A stretch of DNA of 64,000 bases from Streptomyces lichenis (GTDB lineage Bacteria > Actinomycetota > Actinomycetes > Streptomycetales > Streptomycetaceae), in assembly GCF_023218175.1 (NCBI RefSeq), contig NZ_JALPTH010000004.1, positions 186,001 through 250,000 on the forward strand, in the 5' to 3' direction. The notes beneath the pieces were generated by a model. It had not been told where the DNA came from. It made no database searches and saw only the letters and a program-made list of their open reading frames with translations. Below, in pieces: positions 18,601 through 27,496 of the stretch. Position 1 is the stretch's first letter; the number at the start of each line of letters is the position of its first letter. Made by a program: the position numbers and the translations under genes.

Positions 18601-18810
18601 AGCCGCCCGCCCGGCCGCCACCGGCCCCGGCGACGAGGGTGGCCCAGACTCGTACGAAGTCCGCCAGCGGTGTGAGATCGCCGACCTGGCGGGCCTGGGT
18701 GGGGCGAGTGCCCGGGTCTCCCGGATACCGCCCCGGTAGGTGCGCTTGTCCAGCAGGATGCCGAGGTCCACTCCGCCTTCCTCGACCAGTCGGCGGGAGT
18801 CTTCGCTTCG
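18601..18810 (-). pseudogene. Frameshifted remnant of an unidentified gene
   Basis: In the gap before recO the minus strand reads like coding DNA in two successive frames. From about 18810 to 18700 one frame gives RRLVEEGGVDLGILLDKRTY; from about 18700 to the TGA at 18598-18600 another gives GDLTPLADFVRVWATLVAG. Both have G/C-rich third positions and ordinary residue composition. A frameshift near 18690-18705 would join them. There is no recognisable family and no start codon with an RBS. The rest of 18517-18873 holds only the recO RBS and -10 region. Confidence 0.35.
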
Positions 18811-18873
18811 GCCGGAGTCACCCGGTACCGACCCCGCCTCCCGGAGGCATCGGCGTACAGGAGAATGGGCTCC

Positions 18874-19620
18874 ATGACCCTGTTCCGCGACGACGGCATC
18901 GTGCTGCGCACCCAGAAGCTGGGTGAGGCGGACCGCATCATCACCCTCCTCACCCGGGCGCACGGCCGGGTGAGGGCGGTGGCGCGCGGGGTGCGGCGGA
19001 CCAAGTCGAAGTTCGGGGCGCGGCTGGAGCCGTTCAGCCATGTCGACGTGCAGTTCTTCGCGCGGGGCAGCGAGCTGGTCGGGCGCGGGCTGCCGCTGTG
19101 TACGCAGAGTGAGACCATCACGCCCTACGGCGGCGGGATCGTCACCGACTACGCCCGCTACACCGCCGGGACGGCCATGCTGGAGACGGCGGAGCGGTTC
19201 ACCGACCACGAGGGGGAGCCCGCCGTCCAGCAGTACCTGCTGCTGGTGGGCGGGCTGCGGACGCTGGCCCGGGGCGAGCACGCCCCGCACCTCATCCTGG
19301 ACGCGTTCCTGCTGCGCTCGCTCGCGGTCAACGGCTACGCGCCCTCGTTCGACGACTGCGCGCGGTGCGGGCTGCCGGGGCCGAACCGGTTCTTCTCGGT
19401 CGGCGCGGGCGGGGTGATCTGCGGCGACTGCCGCGTACCCGGCAGCGTCGTACCCTCTGCGGAGGCCGTCGGGCTGCTCAGCGCGCTGCTGACCGGCGAC
19501 TGGGCGACGGCCGACGCGTGCGAGCCCCGGCACGTCCGGGAGGGCAGCGGACTGGTCTCGGCCTATCTGCACTGGCACCTGGAGCGCGGGCTGCGCTCGC
19601 TGCGCTACGTGGAGAAGTGA
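18874..19620 (+). CDS. recO: DNA repair protein RecO
   Basis: A 248-residue recombination mediator that loads RecA onto SSB-coated single strands with RecR. The N-terminal OB fold begins MTLFRDDGIVLRTQKLGEADRIITLLT. The C-terminal part has a zinc finger: CARCGLPG (about 165) and CGDC (about 188). ATG at 18874 is chosen over 18865: AGGAG at 18859 is correctly spaced only to the later one, and GAGAAT at 18861-18866 would also fit a leaderless promoter. uppS follows on the same strand. Confidence 0.94.
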   Translation: MTLFRDDGIVLRTQKLGEADRIITLLTRAHGRVRAVARGVRRTKSKFGARLEPFSHVDVQFFARGSELVGRGLPLCTQSETITPYGGGIVTDYARYTAGTAMLETAERFTDHEGEPAVQQYLLLVGGLRTLARGEHAPHLILDAFLLRSLAVNGYAPSFDDCARCGLPGPNRFFSVGAGGVICGDCRVPGSVVPSAEAVGLLSALLTGDWATADACEPRHVREGSGLVSAYLHWHLERGLRSLRYVEK

Positions 19621-19710
19621 CGTAGGCGGAGACAGCGGCGCACGCCGAGAAGTGACGCAAGTGACGACAGCAATGCATGTGCAGTGGATGACGAGGAGTG
19701 TGTGACCCGC

Positions 19711-20532
19711 ATGGCACGACGCGGATTCCTGGGGCGGTCCCGACGCGACTACCAGGACCCCGAGCCGCACCCGTCCGGCGCCCGGCCGCCCAAGATCCCC
19801 GCCGAGCTGGTGCCGCAGCATGTGGCGGTCGTCATGGACGGCAACGGCCGCTGGGCCAAGGAGCGGGGCCTGCCGCGCACCGAGGGGCACAAGGTCGGTG
19901 AGGGCGTCGTGCTGGACGTGCTCAAGGGCTGCATCGAGATGGGCGTGAAGAACCTCTCCCTCTACGCCTTCTCCACCGAGAACTGGAAGCGGTCGCCGGA
20001 GGAGGTGCGCTTCCTGATGAACTTCAACCGGGACGTCATCCGCCGCCGCCGGGACGAGATGGACGCGCTGGGCATCCGCATCCGCTGGGTGGGCCGGATG
20101 CCGAAGATGTGGAAGTCGGTCGTCCAGGAGCTCCAGATCGCCCAGGAGCAGACCAAGGACAACGACCGGATGACGCTGTACTTCTGCGTCAACTACGGCG
20201 GCCGGGCCGAGATCGCGGACGCGGCGAAGCGGATCGCCGAGGAGGTCGCGGCGGGGCGGCTGGACCCGTCCAAGGTCAACGAGAAGACCTTCCAGAAGTA
20301 CCTCTACTACCCGGACATGCCGGATGTGGACGTCTTCCTGCGGCCCAGCGGCGAGCAGCGGACCTCCAACTACCTGATCTGGCAGTCCAGCTACGCGGAG
20401 ATGGTGTTCCAGGACGTGCTGTGGCCGGACTTCGACCGGCGCGACCTGTGGCGGGCCTGCCTGGAGTTCGCCCAGCGCGACCGGCGCTTCGGCGGGGCGA
20501 TGCCCAACGAGGAGCAGCAGCTGACGAAGTAG
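19711..20532 (+). CDS. uppS: Isoprenyl (undecaprenyl) diphosphate synthase
   Basis: A cis-prenyltransferase of 273 residues that makes the long-chain lipid carrier for cell-wall synthesis. The catalytic [24 protein letters not shown] (about residues 38-61) and the C-terminal [27 protein letters not shown] region are intact (here [20 protein letters not shown]). ATG at 19711 ([10 protein letters not shown]) is chosen by comparison with relatives; GTG at 19702 is a possible alternative. It lies in the conserved recO-uppS-zur-znu order. Confidence 0.95.
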   Translation: MARRGFLGRSRRDYQDPEPHPSGARPPKIPAELVPQHVAVVMDGNGRWAKERGLPRTEGHKVGEGVVLDVLKGCIEMGVKNLSLYAFSTENWKRSPEEVRFLMNFNRDVIRRRRDEMDALGIRIRWVGRMPKMWKSVVQELQIAQEQTKDNDRMTLYFCVNYGGRAEIADAAKRIAEEVAAGRLDPSKVNEKTFQKYLYYPDMPDVDVFLRPSGEQRTSNYLIWQSSYAEMVFQDVLWPDFDRRDLWRACLEFAQRDRRFGGAMPNEEQQLTK

Positions 20533-20561
20533 GGCCCGGGTCAGGCGGGGGCGTACGCGTC

Positions 20562-20582
20562 GGCCCGGGGGTCTCCCGGGCC
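20562..20582. terminator. Hairpin between convergent uppS and zur
   Basis: GGCCCGGG (20562-20569) pairs with CCCGGGCC (20575-20582) over a 5-base loop. It lies 30 bases after the uppS stop in the gap between convergent genes. Confidence 0.45.
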
Positions 20583-20688
20583 CGCGCTGCGCCGCTCGTG
20601 CGGGGCCGGCTCGCCGTGGAGGGCGGCGAACAGGGTCCCGGCGGTCGGACGCGGCCCGGGAGCCTGCCCGGGGCCCGCCATGTCCCGC

Positions 20689-21108
20689 CTACTCGCTCTT
20701 GGCGGCGCACTCCGCGCAGGTGCCGAAGACCTCGACGGTGTGCGCCACGTTGACGAAGCCGTGCTGCCGGGCGATGGCCTCGGACCACTGCTCGACCGCG
20801 GGGCCCTCGACCTCCACAGCCTTGCCGCACACCCGGCAAACCAGGTGGTGGTGGTGCTCGCCGGTGGAGCAGCGGCGGTAGACCGCCTCGCCGTCGCTGG
20901 TGCGCAGCACGTCGACCTCGCCGGCCTCGGCGAGGGACTGGAGGGTGCGGTACACCGTGGTGAGGCCCACCGAGTCGCCTCGGTGCTTCAGCATGTCGTG
21001 CAGGTCCTGCGCGCTGCGGAACTCGTCCACCTCGTTCAGCGCCGCCGACACGGCGGCCCGCTGCCGGGTCGACCGGCCGCGCACTCCGGGGGGTCCAGCC
21101 GTCGCCAC
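20689..21108 (-). CDS. zur: Zinc uptake regulator Zur (Fur family)
   Basis: A 139-residue Fur-family repressor. The winged helix covers RSTRQRAAVSAAL to GLTTVYRTLQSLAEAGEVD (about 10-66). The metal sites show as GEHHHHLVCRVCGKAVEVEG (about 83-102) and the C-terminal FGTCAECAAKSE, giving two CxxC pairs for structural zinc. Genomic position beside znuBCA argues for Zur rather than Fur. GTG at 21108 follows GAGGAGG at a 5-base spacing. The probable targets are the two boxes upstream of znuA. Confidence 0.93.
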   Translation of the reverse strand: MATAGPPGVRGRSTRQRAAVSAALNEVDEFRSAQDLHDMLKHRGDSVGLTTVYRTLQSLAEAGEVDVLRTSDGEAVYRRCSTGEHHHHLVCRVCGKAVEVEGPAVEQWSEAIARQHGFVNVAHTVEVFGTCAECAAKSE

Positions 21109-21269
21109 AGGTGCCTCCTCACACTCGGCCCGCTCGGATGTACGCGGGCCATTCTGCCAGGCGCGCACCGAGGGGGGCCGGGGCATGGCGGTGGAGGCCG
21201 TCACACCCAGAGGCCCGGCCGTCACACCCGTACGACTCCCGGCGGCCGGCCCCGTCCCCGTACCGGTGC

Positions 21270-22202
21270 TCACACCCGTACGCCGTCGCCGTCCGTCCCG
21301 GTGCCGGCGGAGGAGCCGGACGCGGCCGCGGCGGGCGGGACGGCCACGTCGCAGGCCTGGGCCTCGGTGGCGGGCGGGGCGGCGGCCCGGGCGCGGCGGC
21401 GGGCCAGGGGGGCGGCCAGGGCCGTGAGCAGCACGAAGACGGCGATGGCCAGCAGCACGATGGTCGCCCCGGGGGGCACGTCCTGGTAGTACGAGGTGAT
21501 GGTGCCGGCCAGGGTGACCCCGGTGCCGACCAGGACCGCGATCACGAAGGTGGCCCGGAAGCTGCGGGCCAGCTGCTGCGCGGCGGCCACCGGGACCACC
21601 ATCAGCGCGCTGACCAGCAGCAGCCCGACGACCCGCATGGCCACGGTCACGGTGACCGCGGCGGTGACGGCGACCAGCAGGTTCAGCGCGCGCACCGGCA
21701 GCCCGGTGACCCGGGCGAACTCCTCGTCCTGGCTGACCGCGAACAGCTGCCGCCGCAGGCCCAGGGTGACCAGCACCACGAAGGCGGCGAGCAGGCAGAT
21801 GGAGACGATGTCGCCCTCGGAGACCGTGGAGAGCGAGCCGAAGAGGTACGAGGTGAGGTTGGCGTTCGACCCGCCGGGGGCCAGGTTGATCAGCATCACG
21901 CCGCCCGCCATGCCGCCGTAGAACAGCAGGGCGAGGGCGATGTCGCCGTGGGTGCGGCCGTAGGAGCGGATCAGCTCCATGGCGATCGCGCCGAGCACGG
22001 CGACCAGGGTGGCCATCCACACCGGGTTGGTGGACAGCAGGAAGCCGAGGCCGACCCCGGTCATGGCGACATGGCCGATGCCGTCGCCCATCAGGGCCTG
22101 CCGCCGCTGGACCAGGTAGATGCCGACGGCGGGCGCGGTGACGCCGACCAGCACGGCCGCGAGCAGCGCCCGCTGCATGAAGGCGAACTGGAGGAATTCC
22201 AT
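21270..22202 (-). CDS. znuB: Zinc ABC transporter permease
   Basis: A 310-residue ABC-3 family permease with about eight or nine membrane helices. Typical features are QRRQALMGDGIGHVAMTGVGLGFLL (about 33-57) and RVVGLLLVSALMVVPVAAAQQLA (about 188-210). The last ~45 residues are a hydrophilic Ala/Pro-rich tail. It lies 2 bases downstream of znuC. 21109-21269, between znuB and zur, shows repeated short CACACCCGTACG-like strings but no gene. Confidence 0.93.
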   Translation of the reverse strand: MEFLQFAFMQRALLAAVLVGVTAPAVGIYLVQRRQALMGDGIGHVAMTGVGLGFLLSTNPVWMATLVAVLGAIAMELIRSYGRTHGDIALALLFYGGMAGGVMLINLAPGGSNANLTSYLFGSLSTVSEGDIVSICLLAAFVVLVTLGLRRQLFAVSQDEEFARVTGLPVRALNLLVAVTAAVTVTVAMRVVGLLLVSALMVVPVAAAQQLARSFRATFVIAVLVGTGVTLAGTITSYYQDVPPGATIVLLAIAVFVLLTALAAPLARRRARAAAPPATEAQACDVAVPPAAAASGSSAGTGTDGDGVRV

Positions 22203-22204
22203 GG

Positions 22205-23098
22205 TCAGGTGAGCAGTCCCGTGCGGAGCGGCTCGTCGGCCGCGTGCGGATGTACATGGTCGTGGCCGGGGAGAGCATGCTGGCCGACGGCCTCGGGCGG
22301 CGGCCCGTCGTGGACCACGCAGCCGTCCCGCAGCACCACCGCGCGGTCGATCAGCGGCTCCAGGGGGCCCAGCTCGTGCAGGACGAGGAGCACGGTGGCG
22401 CCGTTCGCGACCTGCTCGCGCAGGGTGGTGGCCAGCACCCCCTGGCTGGCCAGGTCCACGCCCGCCATCGGCTCGTCCATGATCAGCAGCTCCGGTTCGG
22501 CGGCGAGCGCCCGGGCGATCAGCACCCGCTGGTGCTGGCCGCCGGAGAGCGCGCTCACCGAGTCCTTCGCCCGGTCGGCGAGGCCGACCAGCTCGATGGC
22601 CCGGTCCACGGCGGCCCGGTCGGCGCGCCGGGGCCAGCCGAGCTTCGTCCGGGACAGCCGGCCGGAGGAGACGACCTCGCGGACGGTGGCGGGCACCCCG
22701 CCGGCGGCGGTGGTGCGCTGCGGGACGTAGCCGACCCGGGCCCAGTCGCGGAAGCGCCGCAGCTCGGTGCCGAAGAGGGCGACGGAGCCGCCGGTCAGCG
22801 GCACCTGCCCGATCACCGAGCGGACGGCGGTGGACTTGCCGGAGCCGTTGGCGCCGAGCAGGGCGACCACCTCGCCGCGGTGGACGGTGAGGTCGATGCC
22901 GCGCAGCACGGGCCGCGCGCCCAGCGTGGCGGTGGCCGCGCGGAGGGCTATGACAGGCTCGGGCTCGGTTCTCTCCACTCTCTCCACGGTCTCCATGGTG
23001 TCCTCGATCGGCTCGGCGTGCGCTCCGGGGATCTTCGGCGCCGCGGACGGGCCGCCGCGCTGGCGGCCGATCCGTCCTCCGGCCGGGGCTCGGGTCAT
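22205..23098 (-). CDS. znuC: Zinc ABC transporter ATP-binding protein
   Basis: A 297-residue ATPase that powers the ZnuB permease. Walker A is GANGSGKST (about 82-90), the signature is LSGGQHQRVLIARALA, Walker B is LLIMDEPMAGVD and the switch His is in LVLHELG. A His-rich end (GHDHVHPHAADE) may bind zinc. The ATG at 23098 overlaps the znuA stop (ATGA) and the extra codons have coding-type third positions; an internal ATG at 22996 with a GAGG RBS is closer to relatives and may be the true start. Confidence 0.93.
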   Translation of the reverse strand: MTRAPAGGRIGRQRGGPSAAPKIPGAHAEPIEDTMETVERVERTEPEPVIALRAATATLGARPVLRGIDLTVHRGEVVALLGANGSGKSTAVRSVIGQVPLTGGSVALFGTELRRFRDWARVGYVPQRTTAAGGVPATVREVVSSGRLSRTKLGWPRRADRAAVDRAIELVGLADRAKDSVSALSGGQHQRVLIARALAAEPELLIMDEPMAGVDLASQGVLATTLREQVANGATVLLVLHELGPLEPLIDRAVVLRDGCVVHDGPPPEAVGQHALPGHDHVHPHAADEPLRTGLLT

Positions 23099-24102
23099 CG
23101 GGCCCCCAGTGCCTGCTTCAGGGCGGTCAGGTTGGACCGCATGACCTGGAGGTAGTCGTCGCCCTTCGAGCGGTCGGTGATGCCCTCCAGCGGGTCGAGC
23201 ACCGCGGTCTTCAGCCCGGTGTCCCGGGCCAGGGTCTTCGCCGTCCGGTCGCTGGCCAGGGTCTCGAAGAAGACGGTGCCCACCTTGTCCTTCCTGGCGA
23301 TGGACTGGAGCTCCTTGATCCGGGCCGGGCTGGGCTCGGCCTCGGGGCTCACCCCGGAGATGCCCTCCTGGTCCAGGCCGTAACGCTCGGCGAGGTAGCC
23401 GAAGGCGGCGTGGGTGGTGATGAAGGTGCGGGTGGAGGTGTTCTTCAGCCCGCTCGCGTACGCGGTGTCCAGGGCGGTCAGCTCCTTGACCAGGGCGGCG
23501 GTGTTCTTCCGGTAGTCCGCCGCGTGGTCCGGGTCGGCCTTGGCCAGCGAGTCCCCGACGCCCTTGGCGATCTCGGCGTACTTCACCGGGTCCAGCCAGA
23601 CGTGCGGGTCGGTCCCGCCCTCGTGCTCATGGCCCTCCTCGCCATGGCCTTCTTCTTCGCTGTGCTCGTCCCCGTGCTCATGGCCGTGGCCCTCGGTGGA
23701 GGCGCCGTGCTCCTCCAGGGTGGTCAGCGAGCCGGCGTCCACCTTGGTCTTCGCCTCGGACTGGTCGATGGCCTCGTCGGCGGCGGGCTGGAGGCCCTTG
23801 AGGTAGAGGACGTAGTCGGCCTCGCCGAGCTGGCCGATCTGCCGGGGCTTGAGCTCCAGGTCGTGCGGTTCGACGCCCGGCTGGGTCAGCGTGGTGACCT
23901 CGACGTGCGTGCCGCCGATCCGCTCGGCCAGGAACTGCATGGGGTAGAAGGACGCCACCACGTCGACCTTGCCGTCCGAGCCCGCGCCCGTGCCGCTGTC
24001 GGAGCCACCGCAGGCGGTCAGGGTGAGCAGACCGAGGGCGACGGCGGCGGCGACAGCGGTGGTGGAGGCGGGGGCGGAAGGTATCGAACGGCGTACTCTC
24101 AT
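23095..24102 (-). CDS. znuA: Zinc ABC transporter substrate-binding lipoprotein
   Basis: A 335-residue secreted zinc-binding protein. A lipobox (LTLTACGG, Cys at about residue 31) anchors it outside the membrane. Zinc ligands include the His of GVEPHDLEL, a His/Glu/Asp-rich loop (EGHGHEHGDEHSEEEGHG), the His of THAAFGYLAERYG and an Asp near DPLEG. ATG at 24102 is chosen because TTGACA (24139-24134) and GAAAAT (24115-24110) place the transcript start at that codon; TTG 24120 and ATG 24111 are in frame but lack an RBS. It is first in the znuA-znuC-znuB operon. Confidence 0.92.
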   Translation of the reverse strand: MRVRRSIPSAPASTTAVAAAVALGLLTLTACGGSDSGTGAGSDGKVDVVASFYPMQFLAERIGGTHVEVTTLTQPGVEPHDLELKPRQIGQLGEADYVLYLKGLQPAADEAIDQSEAKTKVDAGSLTTLEEHGASTEGHGHEHGDEHSEEEGHGEEGHEHEGGTDPHVWLDPVKYAEIAKGVGDSLAKADPDHAADYRKNTAALVKELTALDTAYASGLKNTSTRTFITTHAAFGYLAERYGLDQEGISGVSPEAEPSPARIKELQSIARKDKVGTVFFETLASDRTAKTLARDTGLKTAVLDPLEGITDRSKGDDYLQVMRSNLTALKQALGAR

Positions 24103-24138
24103 GACAGTCATTTTCAACAATATTGGAAACGGTTGTCA
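24102..24138 (-). promoter_or_regulatory. znuA promoter with two Zur-like boxes
   Basis: On the minus strand TTGACA at 24139-24134 and GAAAAT at 24115-24110 (18-base spacer) form a promoter 7 bases from the ATG at 24102. Two 15-base 7-1-7 dyads cover it: TGACAGTCATTTTCA (24102-24116), over the -10 and start, and TGGAAACGGTTGTCA (24124-24138), over the -35. Their centres are 22 bases apart, two helical turns, so two Zur dimers could bind on the same face. Confidence 0.7.
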
Positions 24139-24274
24139 ACAAGAGGCCTCCGTGCCCTGAGCCACATCCCCGATCAGGCTTTGGGGGCCACCGATTTGGT
24201 CCCGGGGGTGCGCCCGCCGGTAATCTGAATCATTCGCAAGCGCCGTTCGTCACCGTCGTACTGAAGAGAGCACC

Positions 24275-25657
24275 GTGGCCGCCGACAAGATCGACACCAT
24301 CGTCAGCCTGAGCAAGCGCCGTGGCTTCGTCTACCCCTGCAGCGAGATCTACGGCGGGCAGCGCGCCGCCTGGGACTACGGACCGCTGGGTGTCGAGCTG
24401 AAGGAGAACATCAAGCGCCAGTGGTGGCGTTACATGGTCACCTCGCGTGAGGACGTCGTGGGCATCGACTCCTCGGTCATCCTGGCCACCGAGGTCTGGG
24501 AGGCGTCCGGGCATGTCGCCACCTTCACCGACCCGCTCACCGAGTGCACCTCCTGCCACAAGCGCTACCGCGCCGACCACCTGGAGGAGGCGTACGAGGA
24601 GAAGCACGGCCGCCTCCCGGAGAACGGCCTGAAGGACCTCAACTGCCCCAACTGCGGCAACAAGGGCACCTTCACCGAGCCCAAGCAGTTCTCCGGCCTG
24701 CTCTCCACCCACCTCGGCCCGACCCAGGACTCCGGCTCCGTCGCCTACCTGCGTCCCGAGACCGCCCAGGGCATCTTCACCAACTTCGCCCAGGTGCAGC
24801 AGACTTCGCGCAAGAAGCCGCCGTTCGGCATCGCGCAGATGGGCAAGTCCTTCCGGAACGAGATCACTCCGGGCAACTTCATCTTCCGGACCCGCGAGTT
24901 CGAGCAGATGGAGATGGAGTTCTTCGTCAAGCCGGGCGAGGACGAGCAGTGGCAGGAATACTGGATGGAGCAGCGCTGGAACTGGTACCGCGACCTGGGT
25001 CTCCGCGAGGAGAACATGCGCTGGTACGAGCACCCGGCGGAGAAGCTCTCCCACTACTCCAAGCGCACCGCCGACATCGAGTACCGCTTCTCCTTCGGCG
25101 GCAGCGAGTGGGGTGAGCTGGAGGGCGTGGCCAACCGCACCGACTACGACCTCGGCGCGCACTCCAAGGCCTCCGGCACCGACCTGTCGTACTTCGACCA
25201 GGAGGCCGGCGAGCGCTGGACCCCCTACGTCATCGAGCCGGCGGCGGGCGTGGGCCGGGCCATGCTGGCCTTCCTCCTCGACGCCTACAACGAGGACGAG
25301 GCGCCCAACGCCAAGGGCGTCATGGAGAAGCGCACCGTGATGCGCCTCGACCCGCGCCTGGCGCCGGTCAAGGTCGCGGTGCTGCCGCTCTCCCGCAACC
25401 CGCAGCTCTCGCCCAAGGCCAAGGGCCTCGCCGCGGACCTGCGCAAGAACTGGAACATCGACTTCGACGACGCCGGCGCCATCGGCCGCCGCTACCGCCG
25501 CCAGGACGAGATCGGCACCCCGTTCTGCGTCACCGTCGACTTCGACACCCTGGACGACAACGCGGTCACCGTGCGCGAGCGCGACACCATGAAGCAGGAG
25601 CGCGTCTCCCTGGACCAGATCCAGGGGTACCTGGGCAGCCGCCTCCTCGGCTGCTGA
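24275..25657 (+). CDS. glyS: Glycyl-tRNA synthetase (dimeric type)
   Basis: A 460-residue class II synthetase of the alpha-2 type. Motif 1 to 3 regions are visible: [33 protein letters not shown] (motif 2), [20 protein letters not shown] (motif 3), and the anticodon-binding domain from about residue 360 ([11 protein letters not shown]). A CTSC...CPNC pair (about 90-130) is the zinc-ribbon insertion. GTG at 24275 follows GAAGAGAG. It is divergent from znuA, and a strong terminator follows. Confidence 0.96.
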   Translation: MAADKIDTIVSLSKRRGFVYPCSEIYGGQRAAWDYGPLGVELKENIKRQWWRYMVTSREDVVGIDSSVILATEVWEASGHVATFTDPLTECTSCHKRYRADHLEEAYEEKHGRLPENGLKDLNCPNCGNKGTFTEPKQFSGLLSTHLGPTQDSGSVAYLRPETAQGIFTNFAQVQQTSRKKPPFGIAQMGKSFRNEITPGNFIFRTREFEQMEMEFFVKPGEDEQWQEYWMEQRWNWYRDLGLREENMRWYEHPAEKLSHYSKRTADIEYRFSFGGSEWGELEGVANRTDYDLGAHSKASGTDLSYFDQEAGERWTPYVIEPAAGVGRAMLAFLLDAYNEDEAPNAKGVMEKRTVMRLDPRLAPVKVAVLPLSRNPQLSPKAKGLAADLRKNWNIDFDDAGAIGRRYRRQDEIGTPFCVTVDFDTLDDNAVTVRERDTMKQERVSLDQIQGYLGSRLLGC

Positions 25658-25688
25658 CCCGGCCCGGCTCCGCCGCGCGCCGCCCGAA

Positions 25689-25735
25689 CCGAGGCCCCCG
25701 GCCCGTACCCCCGAGGTACGAGCCGGGGGCCTCGG
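25689..25735 (+). terminator. Strong hairpin terminator after glyS
   Basis: A long stem with one mismatch: CCGAGGCCCCCGGC-C-CGTACC (25689-25709) pairs with 25715-25735 around the loop CCCGA. It serves glyS and may also act on the convergent TetR gene. Confidence 0.85.
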
Positions 25736-25774
25736 CCGTCCGGAGTGCCATACGGGCCGCCGCCCGGCGCGTGC

Positions 25775-26389
25775 TCAGAGGCCCAGGCGCAGGGCCAGGC
25801 CCTCGAAGTAGCCGCGGTGCACGGCGACCAGGTCGATCCGCTCGGGGTCCAGCAGCCAGAGCAGATGGGCCCCCTCGATGAACGCGACCGCCTCCGCGGC
25901 CAGGACCGCCGGGTCCGTGCCGGGCCGGGCCGAACCGTCGGCCACGGCCCGCGCGAACAGGGCGGCCAGCCGGTCCCGCAGCACCCGGCCGCGGTCCCGG
26001 AACCAGCTGTGCAGCGCGGAGCCGGGTGCCAGGTTCTCGGCGGTGAGCGTGGTGTGCAGGGCGGCCAACTCCCGTTCGGTGGCGGCGGTGTGCCCGGCGT
26101 CCCGGACGAACCAGTCGAACGCCTGCTCAAGGGTGGGCTCGGCGTCCGGCCGTACCGACAGCCGCTCCAGGGCCCGGCGGTCGGCCTCCGCCAGGACGGC
26201 CCGGACGACCCCGTCCTTGCTGCCGAAGTGGTGGATCAGGGCGGACGGGGTGACACCGGCGCGCTCGGCGATCGCGGCCACCCCGGTGCCGCGCACGCCC
26301 TGCCGGGCGAACAGCTCGATCGCCGCGTCCACCATGGCGCGGCGCCGCTCCACACCGCGCTTCTGCACCTGCCCCTTGACTCCCACCAT
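25775..26389 (-). CDS. TetR-family transcriptional regulator
   Basis: A 204-residue regulator with the N-terminal HTH (VDAAIELFARQGVRGTGVAAIAERAGVTPSALIHHFGSKDGVVRAVL, about 19-64) and a ligand-binding helical domain. ATG at 26389 (MVGVKGQ) gives the normal family length; the frame is open to 26491, but that extension is not family-like. It is divergent from the alpha/beta hydrolase gene at 26506 and may control it. Confidence 0.87.
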   Translation of the reverse strand: MVGVKGQVQKRGVERRRAMVDAAIELFARQGVRGTGVAAIAERAGVTPSALIHHFGSKDGVVRAVLAEADRRALERLSVRPDAEPTLEQAFDWFVRDAGHTAATERELAALHTTLTAENLAPGSALHSWFRDRGRVLRDRLAALFARAVADGSARPGTDPAVLAAEAVAFIEGAHLLWLLDPERIDLVAVHRGYFEGLALRLGL

Positions 26390-26505
26390 GGAGGCCAGGG
26401 TGCCGGGGCGGGCGCCCGCCCGTCCAACCCGTACCGGCCGGGGTGCCCCCTGCCCGGTGACAATTCCCGCGCCCCGTACGTGTGTTGCCATTAAGCTGAA
26501 CGACC

Positions 26506-27438
26506 ATGCAGGAAAATGAACGCGAGAACGCGTACCTGACCGGCCGCGAGCGGACCGTGCGCACCGCGGACCTGGAGCTGTGGGCGGAGGAGTTCGGCGA
26601 CCCGGCCGACCCGGCGGTGCTGCTGGTGATGGGCGCCCAGGCGCAGGGGGTCCAGTGGAACGACGGGCTGGTGCGGCGGCTGGTCGACGGGGGCCGCCGG
26701 GTCATCCGCTACGACCACCGGGACACCGGCCGCTCCTCCACCGTCGACTTCGCCGCCCGGCCGTACACCGTCGCCGACATGGCCACCGACGCCCTCGCCG
26801 TCCTGGACGGCTTCGGGGCGGCCCGGGCGCATCTGGTGGGCGCGTCACTGGGCGGCCTCATCGCCCAGCGGCTGGCGGTCACCGCCCCGGACCGGGTGCT
26901 GACCCTGACCAGCCTGTCGTCCCAGCCCCTCGGCACGGACACCGCGGCCACGCTGCTGCGTGCCCTGTCCGGTGAGCCTCCGCTGCCCGGCGACCTTCCG
27001 CCGCCCTCCCCGGAGCTGCTGGCCGCGCTCACTTCCTCCTTCCCCGACCCGGAGGTGGGCCCCAAGGGGTACCTCGTCGCCCGGCTGCCGCTGTGGCGGG
27101 CGCTGCACGGCCGGGTGCTGCCGTTCGACGAGGAGGAGTACCGCGCGATGGAGCGCCGGGTGTACGAGCGGGCCCGCGACTACCTGGCCGCCCTCAACCA
27201 CACGCTCGCCGGGACCGCCGGTACCGGCTCGACGGCGGAGCTGGCCTCGGTCACCGCGCCCACGCTGGTGCTGCACGGCACCGAGGACCCGATGTTCCCG
27301 CCCGCGCACGCCGAGGCCACCGCCGCCGCCATCCCCGGGGCCCGCCTGGTCATGGTCGAGGGAATGGGCCACACCCTGCCCCGGGTGCTGGACGCCCGCC
27401 TCGCCGACGAGATCCTGCGCCACACCGAGCCCTCCTGA
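26506..27438 (+). CDS. Alpha/beta hydrolase
   Basis: A 310-residue hydrolase with an intact triad pattern: nucleophile elbow GASLGG (about 113), acid in LHGTEDPMFP and His in MVEGMGHTLP. The HGRVLP to YLAALNHTL region resembles aclacinomycin-methylesterase/RdmC-like esterases; the substrate is unknown. TAAGCT at 26492-26497 lies 8 bases upstream of the ATG and no RBS is seen, so a leaderless transcript is possible. The gene end is part of a 30-base tandem duplication. Confidence 0.85.
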   Translation: MQENERENAYLTGRERTVRTADLELWAEEFGDPADPAVLLVMGAQAQGVQWNDGLVRRLVDGGRRVIRYDHRDTGRSSTVDFAARPYTVADMATDALAVLDGFGAARAHLVGASLGGLIAQRLAVTAPDRVLTLTSLSSQPLGTDTAATLLRALSGEPPLPGDLPPPSPELLAALTSSFPDPEVGPKGYLVARLPLWRALHGRVLPFDEEEYRAMERRVYERARDYLAALNHTLAGTAGTGSTAELASVTAPTLVLHGTEDPMFPPAHAEATAAAIPGARLVMVEGMGHTLPRVLDARLADEILRHTEPS

Positions 27439-27480
27439 GGACGGAGGCGCCACACCGAGCTCCGCTGAGGACGGAGGCGG
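27421..27480. repeat. 30-bp tandem duplication including a stop codon
   Basis: 27421-27450 and 27451-27480 are direct repeats with 26 of 30 bases the same, each starting CACACCGAGC and containing CTGAGGACGGAGGCG. The first unit holds the last codons and TGA of the hydrolase gene, and the second unit repeats them untranslated. Confidence 0.8.
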
Positions 27481-27496
27481 GTCCGCCCGGGTGGCC

